NCBI GenBank assembly: GCA_963711705.1
Contig: CAVQFM010000017.1
Coordinates: forward strand, 62,001 to 126,000
Reading direction: 5' to 3'
DNA: 64,000 nucleotides
Origin: RYN-230 sp963711705
GTDB lineage: Bacteria > Actinomycetota > Actinomycetes > Streptosporangiales > Streptosporangiaceae
Shown here: positions 1-8,659 of the stretch, piece after piece
Layout: each line of letters opens with the position of its first letter
Numbering within the stretch: the stretch's first letter is position 1
Position numbers and translations under genes: made by a program
The notes under the pieces: model-generated
Database searches by the model: none
What the model was told of the DNA's origin: nothing
What the model saw: the letters and a program-made list of their open reading frames with translations, nothing else

Positions 1-183
1 CGGCTCGCCCGCGCCGTACTCAGCCCACCACAGCTCAGCCCCGGCTGGCCCGCCCGCCCCGGCCGCCCCGCCCCCACCTGCAGGTGTCCGCATGACGTTC
101 AGACCGCCGCGGGTGGCCAGACTCATCGGCGGACGCCATCGGGGCTGGGCCGCCCGCGTCAGCGGCTGGGCGCGCCCAGCTGG

Positions 184-825
184 TCACTGGCCCCCGGCCC
201 CGGGCTGCACGACGCCGATGGTCAGGATCTGCACCGGCTTGGCGCAGGCCTGGGCCTTGTACGGCAGGTAGACCGGGGTGGTCTGGTTCGGCGGGTAGAT
301 CTGCAGGTAGCCGGCCTTCACCGGGTGGCATTTGGCGGGCGGGAAGTTCGCGGCCTGCACGATCCGCAGCACCGCGCTGGCCGCCGCGCCCGGGGCCAGT
401 GTGACCAGCCGCCGGGGCGCCTGGTGGCTTTCGGTAGCGGCCGGGCCGATCTGGCTGACCGGCTTGCCGCCCGCCAGCGACACCCCGGGGTAACCGTAGA
501 GGGTGCAGGTGACCCGGGAAATGTTGGTGAACTCGAGCGTCTGGTAGACGCTGCCCGCGGCGCCTTCAGCGGACCCGGCTGTGACGCTGAGTGACCTGGT
601 GGGGCAGGCGGCCGCGCTGGCGGGCGTGGGGCTGGCCGTCCCTGCTCCGGTGGACGCGGACGGGTGGCCGGCGCTGGCGGGCGCGGCCGGGCTGGCCGTG
701 ACTGTGACCGTCCTGGTCGGCGTGGCCGCCGGGCCGCCGCTGGCGCAGCCGGAGGCCAGCACCGCAAGGCAGGCGAGGGCCGAGCCGGCGAACGCCTGCC
801 GGGCGGGGTGCGCAGCTGGAGACAT
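184..825 (-). CDS. DUF4232-type secreted lipoprotein
   Basis: A 213-residue protein exported and probably lipid-anchored. The N-terminus has a short hydrophobic segment ending in a lipobox-like LASGC with Cys27 as the likely lipidated residue. A Thr/Ala/Pro-rich spacer to about residue 75 follows, then a domain of about 135 residues containing paired cysteines (ACPTRSL, VTCTLYGYPG, AKCHP, AQACAKPV). The conserved CTLYGYPGVSL stretch is typical of DUF4232. The family function is unknown. The ATG is preceded by TAGGAA about 8 bases upstream. It stands alone, divergent from the NRDE gene. The family call is from recalled motif similarity. Confidence 0.85.
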   Translation of the reverse strand: MSPAAHPARQAFAGSALACLAVLASGCASGGPAATPTRTVTVTASPAAPASAGHPSASTGAGTASPTPASAAACPTRSLSVTAGSAEGAAGSVYQTLEFTNISRVTCTLYGYPGVSLAGGKPVSQIGPAATESHQAPRRLVTLAPGAAASAVLRIVQAANFPPAKCHPVKAGYLQIYPPNQTTPVYLPYKAQACAKPVQILTIGVVQPGAGGQ

Positions 826-929
826 GTGGGTGATTCCTATCGCCCAGGACGGCCCGGTGAGCCGTGTGTCTGATATGACGCGGGCGGCCTGGTCCTGGTT
901 GGCCCCGGCTGGCGGGTAACGTCACAGCC

Positions 930-1736
930 GTGTGCTTGCTCATCGCGCTGTCCCGGATCGTCGCGGGAGCGCCGCTGATCGTGGCGGCCAACCGGGACGA
1001 GCTTTACCAGCGGCCCGCGGTGCCGCTCACCGTGCTGCGGGACCGGCAGCCGCGGATCCTCGGTGGCCGCGACGAACTGGCCGGCGGGACCTGGCTGGCG
1101 GTCAACGAGCACGGCCTGGTGGCCGGCCTGACCAACCAGCCGTCCGCCGGGCGGGACCCGACCCGGCGGTCCCGCGGTGAACTGCCCATCGCCTTCGCCG
1201 CCTACCCGGACGCCGCCACGGCGGTCGCGGAGGTGTGCGCCCGGCTGGATCCGGCCGACTACAACCCGTGCTGGCTGCTGGTCGGGGACCGGCACCGGCT
1301 CTACTCGGTCGGCGTCACCGGCGGGCACCAGCCGGACGTGGCGGAGCTGCCACCCGGGAGTTACGTTCTGGAGAACGCGCCATTGCGCCGGGACTCCGCC
1401 AAGCAGCGGTATATCGCCGGGCGGATCGCCCCGGCCCAGGCCGGCCCGGTGGCCCAGGTGGAGGCGGCGCTGGCGGCCGTGCTGGCCGACCACCAGCCCG
1501 CCGCTGGCCCGCAGCCGGCCGGGGCGGATGGCCCGGCCCGGCCCGCCGAGGTGTCCGCCGCCTGCGTGCACACGGCGCGGTACGGCACCCGGTCAGCCAT
1601 GATTGTCAGCGTCGGGGCCACCGGGCCGCCGCGGCTGAGCGTGGCCGACGGGCCACCGTGCACCGCGCCACTGCTGGACGGGACCAGCCGGTGGGCCAGC
1701 CCGGCCACCGGGGTGGCGCCGGGCCGCCGGCCGTGA
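930..1736 (+). CDS. NRDE (TANGO2-like) family protein
   Basis: A 268-residue protein that starts Met-Cys and carries the name-giving Asn-Arg-Asp-Glu motif (AANRDELYQRP) near residue 20, followed by the conserved GGTWLAVNEHGLVAGLTNQ segment. This is the NRDE/TANGO2 family, which has an N-terminal-nucleophile hydrolase fold; Cys2 would be the nucleophile after Met removal. The cellular role is poorly known (in eukaryotes linked to haem or lipid handling). The GTG start at 930 puts Cys at position 2, which decides the start. A TAACGT box at 917-922 lies 7 bases upstream, so the mRNA may be leaderless. The stop overlaps the next start (GTGA), implying coupled translation with the acetyltransferase. 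Confidence 0.88.
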   Translation: MCLLIALSRIVAGAPLIVAANRDELYQRPAVPLTVLRDRQPRILGGRDELAGGTWLAVNEHGLVAGLTNQPSAGRDPTRRSRGELPIAFAAYPDAATAVAEVCARLDPADYNPCWLLVGDRHRLYSVGVTGGHQPDVAELPPGSYVLENAPLRRDSAKQRYIAGRIAPAQAGPVAQVEAALAAVLADHQPAAGPQPAGADGPARPAEVSAACVHTARYGTRSAMIVSVGATGPPRLSVADGPPCTAPLLDGTSRWASPATGVAPGRRP

Positions 1737-2188
1737 GCGCCAGCGGGTACCAGCCCCGCCCGGCGCGCCCGGCCGACTACGACGCGATCGCCGCGGCCGC
1801 CGACGGGTGGTGGGGGCGGCCCATCCTGGCGGCCCTGCCCCGGCTGTTCCTTGATCACTTCCATCACACCAGCCTGGTGATCGAGGAGCCGGCCGGGCTG
1901 GTCGCGTTCCTCGTTGGCATCCTGTCGCCGGCCGAGCCAGGCCAGGCCTACATCCACTTCGCCGGGGTGGCCCCGCACGCCCGGCGCGGGGGTCTGGCCC
2001 GGCTCCTCTACACCGAGTTCTTCACGATGGCCCGGGCCGATGGGCGCCGCACGGTCAGTGCCGTCACCGCCCCGGTCAACAGCACCTCGATCAGCTTCCA
2101 CCGGGCGATGGGCTTTGCGGTCGAGGGCCCGGTGCCGGGCTACAACGGTCCCGGGCAGGACCTGATGGTCTTCACCCGGGCCCTGTAG
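1733..2188 (+). CDS. GNAT family N-acetyltransferase
   Basis: A 151-residue protein with a GNAT fold: the central strand and acetyl-CoA loop read FAGVAPHARRGGLARLLYTEF (V-x3-R-R-G-G-x-A at about residues 80-92), and the C-terminal part has NSTSISFHRAMGF, the usual N-x3-x-F-H-x-x-x-G-F helix-strand. The substrate cannot be told. The GTG start at 1733 overlaps the stop of the NRDE gene by four bases, so the two form an operon. A longer open frame runs upstream to 1235, but that part is out-of-frame shadow of the NRDE gene and is rejected. Confidence 0.85.
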   Translation: MSASGYQPRPARPADYDAIAAAADGWWGRPILAALPRLFLDHFHHTSLVIEEPAGLVAFLVGILSPAEPGQAYIHFAGVAPHARRGGLARLLYTEFFTMARADGRRTVSAVTAPVNSTSISFHRAMGFAVEGPVPGYNGPGQDLMVFTRAL

Positions 2189-2218
2189 TCCCCGGCCCGC
2201 GGGCGTCCCAGTCCCGGG

Positions 2219-3019
2219 TCAGACCCGTGCGGTGTCCTTGCGGAACCGCCACACGGCGCCACCGGCGAAGATGGCCAGCCAGGCGATGGCGTTGGCCGCC
2301 CAGGCCAGCTGAACCCCCACGCCGTGCAGCGGCGCGTGCACCAGCTGGTTGAGCCCGTACAGGGGCGTGTACTCGGCGATGTCCTGCAGGATGTGCGGGA
2401 ATTGACTCAGCGGGATGAACAGGCCCCCGGCGAAGGCCAGCAGGGCGAGTCCGAGGCCCAGGAACTGCATGACGTTCTCCGTCGGCAGCAGGTAGCCCAT
2501 GAACAGGCCAAAGGCGGCGAACACCAGCGAGCCGATCCAGACGCTGGCCGCGCTGACGATCCACAGGTACATCGGCATCGAGGGCTTGCCCGTCAGTCCG
2601 CCCACGGCGAAGACCACGACGACCGACGCGAGACCAAGGGTCATCGCGGTGAGCATCTTGATCACGATGTACGCCACGGGGGAGAGCGGAGTCAGCCGGA
2701 GCTGGCGGCTCCAGCCCGCGGCCCGCTCGATCGAGACCATCGCCCCGCCGCTGGTCGTGGCCAGGACGGCCCCGTACAGCGCCATGCTGATCATGACGAA
2801 CGCCGACACGTTGCCGTGCCCGTACCGATCGCTCGCGTAGGCCTTGTTCAGCCCGAAGGCCAGGAAAAACACGACCGGGAAGATCAGCGCGAAGATGACC
2901 GTGCGCCGGTTGCGCAGCAGGCGGCGGATCTCCAGCCTGAGCACGGTCACGTTGAACCCGCCCAGGCCGGGAGCTTCTCTGCTCAGGGTGGCGGACGCCG
3001 GAACTGACTGGGTGGTCAT
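2219..3019 (-). CDS. ABC-2 type transporter permease (DrrB-like)
   Basis: A 266-residue integral membrane protein with about six hydrophobic segments, starting with a cytoplasmic N-terminus and the conserved LRLEIRRLLRNRRTVIFALIFPVVFF helix entry typical of ABC-2 permeases. It pairs with the ATPase encoded just upstream: its ATG overlaps the ATPase stop by four bases (3016-3019). This is the layout of DrrAB-type drug or lipid exporters. The substrate is unknown. About 30 bases separate its stop from the convergent acetyltransferase stop. Confidence 0.9.
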   Translation of the reverse strand: MTTQSVPASATLSREAPGLGGFNVTVLRLEIRRLLRNRRTVIFALIFPVVFFLAFGLNKAYASDRYGHGNVSAFVMISMALYGAVLATTSGGAMVSIERAAGWSRQLRLTPLSPVAYIVIKMLTAMTLGLASVVVVFAVGGLTGKPSMPMYLWIVSAASVWIGSLVFAAFGLFMGYLLPTENVMQFLGLGLALLAFAGGLFIPLSQFPHILQDIAEYTPLYGLNQLVHAPLHGVGVQLAWAANAIAWLAIFAGGAVWRFRKDTARV

Positions 3020-3978
3020 CGGGATCCTCCTGCGGGGGTCTCACTGTCGTCGCTGGTCAGGGCGATGAACGCGTCCTCGAGGCCCCGGGTGTTGATCTCC
3101 AGGTCCCGGGCCTGCGTATTGGTCAGCAGGTACCTGGCCACCGCGTCGCTGTCAGTGGAGTGGATCAGCACGGTGTCACCCCGCACCTCCACGCTGTCCG
3201 CGCCGGGGATCGCGCTCAGCCGGGCCTGGTCAGGGTTGGCCAGCGTGGCCCGGACCGTCCGGCCCGCCGCCATCGCCTTGACCTCGGACGAGGTACCGTC
3301 CGCGACGATCCTGCCGTGCCGCAGCAGGATAATCCGGTCCGCGTAGGCGTCAGCCTCCTCCAGGTAGTGCGTGGCGAAGAGCACGGTCCGGCCCCGGGCC
3401 GTGTCCTGCCGGATCGCCCCCCAGAAGCCGCGCCGTCCCTCGACGTCCATGCCCGTGGTCGGCTCGTCCAGGATCAGCAGCTCCGGGTCGGGCAGCAGGG
3501 CCATGGCGAAGCGCAGCCGCTGCTGCTCACCGCCGGAGCATTTGCCGACCCGGCGGTCGGCGATGCCGGTGATCCCGGCCCGGTTCAGTGCCTCGTCAAC
3601 CGGCCTCGGCCGCGTGAACAAGCTCGCCGTGTATTCCGCGGTCTCCCGGACGGTGAAGTCCTTGAGCAGGCCGCCGGTCTGCATCACCGCGGAGACCAGC
3701 CCGCGCGAGATGGCCTGCCTGGGGTGCATGCCGTAGACCGAGACGGTGCCCCCGTTGGGCTGGGACAGGCCCAGGATGATGTCGATGGTGGATGTCTTGC
3801 CCGCGCCGTTGGGGCCAAGAAATGCGACGATCTCCCCGGGAGTGATGTCCAGGTCGATGCCCCGCACCGCCTGTACCGAGCCGAAGCTCTTGCGTATCTC
3901 CCGCAGGTTGATCGCCGCGGGCGGGCCGGTACCGGCCCGCTGGGAATCCCGCCCGCCGGCCATGTTCGTCACTGTCAT
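3016..3978 (-). CDS. ABC transporter ATP-binding protein (DrrA-like)
   Basis: A 320-residue nucleotide-binding subunit with Walker A GPNGAGKTSTID (about residue 55), signature CSGGEQQRLRFAMAL (CSGGE rather than LSGGQ), Walker B LLILDEPTTGMD, and the switch histidine in FATHYLEEAD. A C-terminal domain of about 100 residues (VRATLANPDQ...) is the usual DrrA-type extension. It powers the permease at 2219-3019, with which it is translationally coupled. An N-A-N-N-N-T box (CACGAT) lies six bases before the ATG, which fits the leaderless pattern seen elsewhere in the window. Confidence 0.92.
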   Translation of the reverse strand: MTVTNMAGGRDSQRAGTGPPAAINLREIRKSFGSVQAVRGIDLDITPGEIVAFLGPNGAGKTSTIDIILGLSQPNGGTVSVYGMHPRQAISRGLVSAVMQTGGLLKDFTVRETAEYTASLFTRPRPVDEALNRAGITGIADRRVGKCSGGEQQRLRFAMALLPDPELLILDEPTTGMDVEGRRGFWGAIRQDTARGRTVLFATHYLEEADAYADRIILLRHGRIVADGTSSEVKAMAAGRTVRATLANPDQARLSAIPGADSVEVRGDTVLIHSTDSDAVARYLLTNTQARDLEINTRGLEDAFIALTSDDSETPAGGSR

Positions 3979-4079
3979 GCCGTCATCGTGGCATCGCCGG
4001 GGCGCCCGCCTGACCGCTGGCTGTCACGACGTGCCCGTGACAGTTGTCATGGCCGCGGCCGGCGCGGGAGGATCGCGGG

Positions 4080-4709
4080 ATGGCGTTCAGCGGGTGGCCG
4101 GAAGAGGCCCTGGACTTCTACGACGGGCTGGCCGCGGACAACTCGAAGACGTACTGGACCAGGCACAAGGCGGTCTACGAGGACACGGTGCGGCGGCCGA
4201 TGGCCGAGCTCATCGATGAGCTCGCGGATGAGTTCGGCGAGCCGCGGATCTTCCGCCCCTACCGGGATATCAGGTTCAGCAAGGACAAGTCGCCCTACAA
4301 GACCCACATCGGGGCGATGATCGGCAGCGGGTACATCCAGCTCTCCGCCACCGGCCTGGCCGCCGGGGACGGGATGTACGTGATGGCACCCGGGCAGCTC
4401 GGAAGATACCGGCAGGCGGTCGCGGGCGACCGGCCCGGCCGGGAACTCGAGCGGGTGATCGCTGCTATCGAGGGGCAGGCCATCGGGGTATCCGCGCACG
4501 GTGAGCTGAAGACCGCACCGCGCGGCTACCCAGCCGACCACCCACGGATCGGGCTGCTCCGGTACAAGAGCATCGTCGCCTGGAAGGAGTGGCCGGTCGA
4601 GCCCTGGCTGGAGACCGCCGCGGCCAAGGACCAGGTGGTGAGCTTCCTGCGCGCCACCCGGCCGCTCAGCGACTGGCTGGACACGCATGTGGGCGATGGC
4701 ACGGATTGA
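4080..4709 (+). CDS. DUF2461 family protein
   Basis: A 209-residue protein of the DUF2461/TIGR02453 family. Characteristic stretches are FYDGLAADNSKTYW near the N-terminus, the FRPYRDIRFSKDKSPYKTHIG block around residues 58-78, and GDGMYVMAPGQL with a tyrosine-rich pocket. The function is unknown. A TTG at 4044 would allow a longer form, but the ATG at 4080 has GGGAGGA seven bases upstream and begins the conserved FSGWPEEALDF sequence, so it is chosen. Convergent with the DinB-like gene, 39 bases away. Confidence 0.88.
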   Translation: MAFSGWPEEALDFYDGLAADNSKTYWTRHKAVYEDTVRRPMAELIDELADEFGEPRIFRPYRDIRFSKDKSPYKTHIGAMIGSGYIQLSATGLAAGDGMYVMAPGQLGRYRQAVAGDRPGRELERVIAAIEGQAIGVSAHGELKTAPRGYPADHPRIGLLRYKSIVAWKEWPVEPWLETAAAKDQVVSFLRATRPLSDWLDTHVGDGTD

Positions 4710-4748
4710 TGCTGAGCCTGGCCCCGGCTCGGGCTGGCTGGTCGCGGG

Positions 4749-5273
4749 CTAGTCGCCGGTCGCCCCGTCGATCTGCTCGCGGAGGATGTCGGCGTGCCCG
4801 TTGTGCCGGGCGTACTCCTCGATCATGTGCGTGTAAACCCAGCGCAGGTCGATCTCGTCGGCAGTGCGCTCGTGACGGAAGGTGGCGTCCAGCGGCCGGC
4901 CCGCGGCCGCGGCCCGGGCCAGGTCGCACTCCTGCCGGAACGCGGCGAAGCCGGCCTCGGCGCCGTCCGGCCCGGCCAGGTCGAAGTCGCCGTCCGGGAC
5001 ATCGTCGGTGCAGTACCGGAAGGCGAGCCCGGACTGGCCCGCGACCCGGCGCCGGAACCAGGCCCGCTCCACCTCGGTCATATGCCGGACCAGCCCGAGC
5101 AGGGACAGCGAGGAGGGCGGCACCGCACGCCGGGCTAGCTGCTCGCCGGCCAGGCCCTGGCACTTGTACAGCAGGGTGGCGCGGTGGAAGTCCAGCCAGC
5201 CCTCCAGCGAGGCCCGCTCGCCCGCCACGGTCGGTGGATCCACCCGGGTTATCTCAGGAGCTGTCCAGGTCAC
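4749..5273 (-). CDS. DinB/DUF664 family protein
   Basis: A 174-residue four-helix protein of the DinB/DUF664 type. The metal-site-like features are the histidines in LVRHMTEVERAWF (about residue 65) and YTHMIEEYARHNGHADILRE near the C-terminus, which match the H...H-x3-H arrangement of this superfamily. Members include bacillithiol or mycothiol-dependent transferases and many proteins of unknown role. The GTG at 5273 is chosen over upstream options: AGGA lies 7 bases upstream and the preceding open frame is antisense to the neighbouring flavoprotein start. Confidence 0.85.
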   Translation of the reverse strand: MTWTAPEITRVDPPTVAGERASLEGWLDFHRATLLYKCQGLAGEQLARRAVPPSSLSLLGLVRHMTEVERAWFRRRVAGQSGLAFRYCTDDVPDGDFDLAGPDGAEAGFAAFRQECDLARAAAAGRPLDATFRHERTADEIDLRWVYTHMIEEYARHNGHADILREQIDGATGD

Positions 5274-5345
5274 CGCCACATCCTGCGGCCCGGCCGCCGC
5301 GGCCGCAACAGATTTCCCGGCCGCCGCCTCGTCTACGCTGCGGGA

Positions 5346-6506
5346 GTGGCGGAGCTTCGGGAGTGGGATGTCGCGGTCATCGGCGGCGGGCCGGCTGGCC
5401 TGTCGGCGGCGCTGGCGGCCGCGGCGGCGGGCGCCCGCACGGTCGTGGTCGAGCGGGCCGCGCACCCGCGCTACAAGACCTGTGGCGGGGGCCTGATTGG
5501 GGCCTCACTGGCCGCCGCTGGCGGCCAGATTGAGGTGCCCACCCGGGACACCGTGCACGCGGTCACGGCCACGCTGAACGGGCGCCGTCAGTTCACCCGC
5601 TGCTCCCCGGACCCGCTGCTGGCCATGGTGTCCCGGGAGGAGTTCGACGATGCCCTGCGCCAGGCGGCGGCCAGCGCCGGGGTGACGCTGCGCCAGCGGG
5701 CGCCGGTGCGCGGGGTCGGCCAGCAGGACGGGCAGGCCTGGGCCAGGCTGGCGGACGGGACGGTGCTGCGCGCCCGCACGCTGGTCGGCGCGGACGGGTC
5801 GTCCGGGGTCACGGCGCGGCACGCCGGGGTGCGGTTCCAGCAGACTGATCTCGGCCTGGAGCTGGAGATCCCGGTCCCGGCGCCGGTCGCCGGGCAGTGG
5901 CGGGGGCGGCTGCTGCTCGACTGGGGGCCGATCCCCGGTTCCTACGGCTGGGTGTTCCCCAAGGGCGACCGGCTCACCGTGGGGGTAATCGCCGCCCGGG
6001 GGCACGGCGAGCGGACCCGCCAGTATCTCTGCGACTTCACCCGCCGCCTGGGCCTGGCTGGCTATCCGGCCGAGCGGGATTCCGGCCACCTGACCCGCTG
6101 CCGCGCCGATGACTCCCCGCTGCGCACCGGGCGGGTGCTGGTCGCCGGGGACGCGGCTGGGCTGCTGGAACCGTGGACCCGGGAGGGCATCAGCTTCGCG
6201 CTGCGGTCCGGCGCGCTGGCCGGGGCGGCGGCCGCCAGAGCGGCCGCCGCCTGCGACCAGGCCGGGGTGGAGCGGGCCCTGGACGCCTACCCGGCCGCGG
6301 TGAGCCGGGTGCTGCTGCCCGAGATGGCCGCCGGGCGCCAGCTGCTGACCGGCTTCACCCGGCACCCGGGTGCCTTCCACCTGGGCCTGGCGTCGCCCAA
6401 GGGCTGGCATGCGTTCGCCCGGTTCTGCCGCAGCGAGCTCACTTTCCACGCGCTCGTCAGCCGGCGCGAGGTCCGCGTGCTGCTGGCCCTGATGGCACGT
6501 TTCTGA
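5346..6506 (+). CDS. geranylgeranyl reductase family FAD-dependent oxidoreductase
   Basis: A 386-residue flavoprotein. The N-terminal dinucleotide motif VIGGGPAGLSAALAAAAAG is followed by an acidic VVVER strand, then RYKTCGGGLIG, the CGGG segment typical of the geranylgeranyl reductase (GGR/ChlP) family. A second FAD motif, GRVLVAGDAAGLLEPWTREGIS, lies at about residue 260. Family members reduce isoprenoid chains of quinones or lipids; menaquinone side-chain saturation is a reasonable guess in an actinobacterium. A TACGCT box ends 6 bases before the GTG at 5346, indicating a leaderless transcript and fixing the start. Confidence 0.88.
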   Translation: MAELREWDVAVIGGGPAGLSAALAAAAAGARTVVVERAAHPRYKTCGGGLIGASLAAAGGQIEVPTRDTVHAVTATLNGRRQFTRCSPDPLLAMVSREEFDDALRQAAASAGVTLRQRAPVRGVGQQDGQAWARLADGTVLRARTLVGADGSSGVTARHAGVRFQQTDLGLELEIPVPAPVAGQWRGRLLLDWGPIPGSYGWVFPKGDRLTVGVIAARGHGERTRQYLCDFTRRLGLAGYPAERDSGHLTRCRADDSPLRTGRVLVAGDAAGLLEPWTREGISFALRSGALAGAAAARAAAACDQAGVERALDAYPAAVSRVLLPEMAAGRQLLTGFTRHPGAFHLGLASPKGWHAFARFCRSELTFHALVSRREVRVLLALMARF

Positions 6507-6595
6507 GCCGGTCATGGGGGCGGGGCAAGTCGTAGATCATTTACGGGAGACAGGCATTGGGCCCGCTGAGATCGGGTGAGGGTGACGCACGGGCT

Positions 6596-7462
6596 TCAGG
6601 CGAATTCCGCGCGGTACTCGTGGAGGAACTCGGCCACCGGGCGCGGGGGGCGGCCGGTGATCTGCTGGAAGGTGCCGGTCGTGTAGTCGTTCTCGCCGGC
6701 GAGGATCGCCCACTCGCGCGTGATGAGCAGCTCAGCCGTCCCGGCCGGTATCCCGGCGCCGGTGAGGCGCTCGAGGAACTGCCGCTCGGCCGCGACCCGG
6801 AAGGTGACGGGCTCGCCGAGTTCTGCCGAGAGCAGCTCGAGCGCCTCCGGCCACGACAGGGGGACCGGTCCGGTCAGGTCGTGGTGCGCGCCCCATAGCG
6901 CCGGGTCGGTGAGCACGCGCAGCCCGGCCTCGGCCGCGTCGCGATGGTCGATCAGGGCCATGCGGCCGCTGCCGGCCAGGCCGGTCCAGGTGCGCGAGGC
7001 GCGCACCTCGCGCGCCGCGGCGAGCAGCGACGCGGAGAAGATCGCGGGGCGGATCGTCGAGTACGGCACGGCGGTGGAGGCGGCGAACTGGTCGATGCTG
7101 TAGTGGGCTCGCTGGTTGATCCCCAGTGAGCCCGCCGAGGTGTTGAGCACCGACAGGCGGGTGACCTGCTCGATCGAGGAGATCCCGGCGGCGGCGTTGA
7201 TCGCGATCCGCTGCAGGACGCCCTCGATCCCGGTTGATCCCATCGCGATGAACACCGCGGCGACCCCGTCAAGTGCCTCGGTGAGGTCGCGCGGGTCGTC
7301 CAGGCGGGTGGGACGGATGTGCAGCCCGCCGGGTTCGCCGAAGGCGCGGCGGGCTTTGCCGGGGTCGCGGACGAGCGCGGCGACCGCATCGCCGCGCTCG
7401 AGCACGCCGCGGACGATCTCGCTGCCGACGCGGCCGGTGGCGCCGATCACTGCGGTAGTCAT
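6596..7462 (-). CDS. NmrA-like NAD(P)-binding reductase
   Basis: A 288-residue Rossmann protein starting TTAVIGATGRVGSEIV, the G-x2-G-x2-G NAD(P)-binding signature of atypical short-chain reductases (NmrA/QOR2 type). It lacks an obvious Y-x3-K catalytic pair, as usual for NmrA-like proteins, which act as NADP sensors or as quinone and flavin reductases. The ATG has a strong GGAAGGAG ribosome site 5 bases upstream. A perfect CTCGA-N5-TCGAG dyad sits 23-37 bases before the start and may be an operator. Confidence 0.88.
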   Translation of the reverse strand: MTTAVIGATGRVGSEIVRGVLERGDAVAALVRDPGKARRAFGEPGGLHIRPTRLDDPRDLTEALDGVAAVFIAMGSTGIEGVLQRIAINAAAGISSIEQVTRLSVLNTSAGSLGINQRAHYSIDQFAASTAVPYSTIRPAIFSASLLAAAREVRASRTWTGLAGSGRMALIDHRDAAEAGLRVLTDPALWGAHHDLTGPVPLSWPEALELLSAELGEPVTFRVAAERQFLERLTGAGIPAGTAELLITREWAILAGENDYTTGTFQQITGRPPRPVAEFLHEYRAEFA

Positions 7463-7484
7463 CGTGTCTCCTTCCGGTAAGGCT

Positions 7485-7499
7485 CTCGATTAGTTCGAG
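7485..7499. promoter_or_regulatory. CTCGA-N5-TCGAG dyad upstream of the NmrA-like gene
   Basis: A perfect inverted repeat with 5-base arms and an AT-rich 5-base centre, within 40 bases of the start of the reductase gene. The position fits a repressor operator. No regulator gene is adjacent; the nearest, HxlR, is 1.2 kb away. Confidence 0.35.
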
Positions 7500-7664
7500 G
7501 ACGTGCGCAGCAGAATGATGGCGCGCATCAGGATCAGTAGCCATTCGAGTCTGCCGTTAAAACTGGTCACTAACGTGCTCCTGTGTATTCATGGGCACTG
7601 CCCAGGTATTAGGCTGATTAAAGGCTGTTTAACGGGCGAACCGGTCGGGCGTTAAGGTGAGCCT

Positions 7665-8240
7665 GTGCCCAAGGCTCCCCGGATGGCCGGCCCCCCGGCG
7701 TGGCGGCCGGCCCCGGCCGACCTGGCAGCGGCCCGGAACCGGACGATTCCTGACGTCATCGCGCCCGGCCTGCGGGTGCTCTTCGCGGGCATCAACCCGG
7801 GCCTGTACTCGGCGGCCACCGGACACCACTTCGCCCGGCCGGGCAACCGGTTCTGGCCCGCGCTGCACCGCTCCGGGTTCACCCCGCGCCAGTTCCGGCC
7901 GGACGAGCAGGACCTGCTGCTGGGCCTGGGCCTGGGCATCACCAACATCGCCGCCCGCGCCACCGCCCGGGCGGCCGAGCTGAGCCCAGCCGAACTGCGG
8001 GCGGGGGCCGGGCTGCTCACCGGCAAGCTCACCCGGCTGGCCCCGCGCTGGCTCGCAGTCCTCGGGGTCACCGCCTACCGGACGGCGTTCAACGGCCCGG
8101 ACGCCCAGGTCGGCCCGCAGGACACGGTCGTCGGGGCGACGCGGATATGGGTGCTGCCCAACCCCAGCGGGCTCAACGCCCACTACACGCCCGCCGCCCT
8201 GGCCGCGGAGTTTGCCCGGCTCCGTGCGGCTGCGGACTGA
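7665..8240 (+). CDS. mug: mismatch-specific uracil/thymine DNA glycosylase (Mug/TDG family)
   Basis: A 191-residue protein that removes uracil (and related bases) mispaired with guanine. The family active-site motif GINPG appears at about residue 44 (LFAGINPGLYSA), followed by the FARPGNRFWPAL segment, GITNIAARATA, and the second motif NPSGLNAHYT, which wedges into the helix. The catalytic residue of Mug is the Asn of GINPG. The length is usual for actinobacterial members. A TAAGGT box ends 6 bases before the GTG, so the gene is probably leaderless. Confidence 0.92.
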   Translation: MPKAPRMAGPPAWRPAPADLAAARNRTIPDVIAPGLRVLFAGINPGLYSAATGHHFARPGNRFWPALHRSGFTPRQFRPDEQDLLLGLGLGITNIAARATARAAELSPAELRAGAGLLTGKLTRLAPRWLAVLGVTAYRTAFNGPDAQVGPQDTVVGATRIWVLPNPSGLNAHYTPAALAAEFARLRAAAD

Positions 8241-8320
8241 CACAGGCCGGGCCGGCAGTGCGAGACTGGGCTTGGTGACGGCGGGCCACGCCCGCGGCCT
8301 GACCCGACGCTGGGGGCGCC

Positions 8321-8659
8321 ATGACTGTACGGCCTGACTACGGACCCGAATTCGGCGAGGAAGAACGCCGGGAGCAGCGCCTGGCGGAGCTCCGCCAGGA
8401 GGGTCTGCTGCCTGTGGAGCGCGACGAGCTCGTCGAGGAAGAGATCGAGGAGAGCGAGGAGCAGGAGCGGGCCAACCTCTACGTCGACGCTGAAGACAAC
8501 GAACTGCACGCGCCCGGGCAGCAGTGCGCCCGCTGCGGACGGGTCATCACCGCCGCCGAGGACGTCCGGCTGCGGGCGGACGGCAAGTGGCAGCACGAGG
8601 AGTGCCCGGTCGATCTGATCGAGCAGGAGCCGGGGCAGCCCGGCCCGGCCAGCGGCTAA
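8321..8659 (+). CDS. small acidic protein with a Cys/His metal-binding motif, function unknown
   Basis: A 112-residue protein. The first 65 residues are highly charged and predicted helical (repeated Glu and Arg, EEEIEESEEQERANLY). The last part contains C-x2-C-x18-H-x2-C (CARCGRVI...KWQHEECP), a probable zinc knuckle. I recall similar short proteins in other actinobacteria but no function. Its stop overlaps the stop of the convergent HxlR gene by four bases. Confidence 0.75.
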   Translation: MTVRPDYGPEFGEEERREQRLAELRQEGLLPVERDELVEEEIEESEEQERANLYVDAEDNELHAPGQQCARCGRVITAAEDVRLRADGKWQHEECPVDLIEQEPGQPGPASG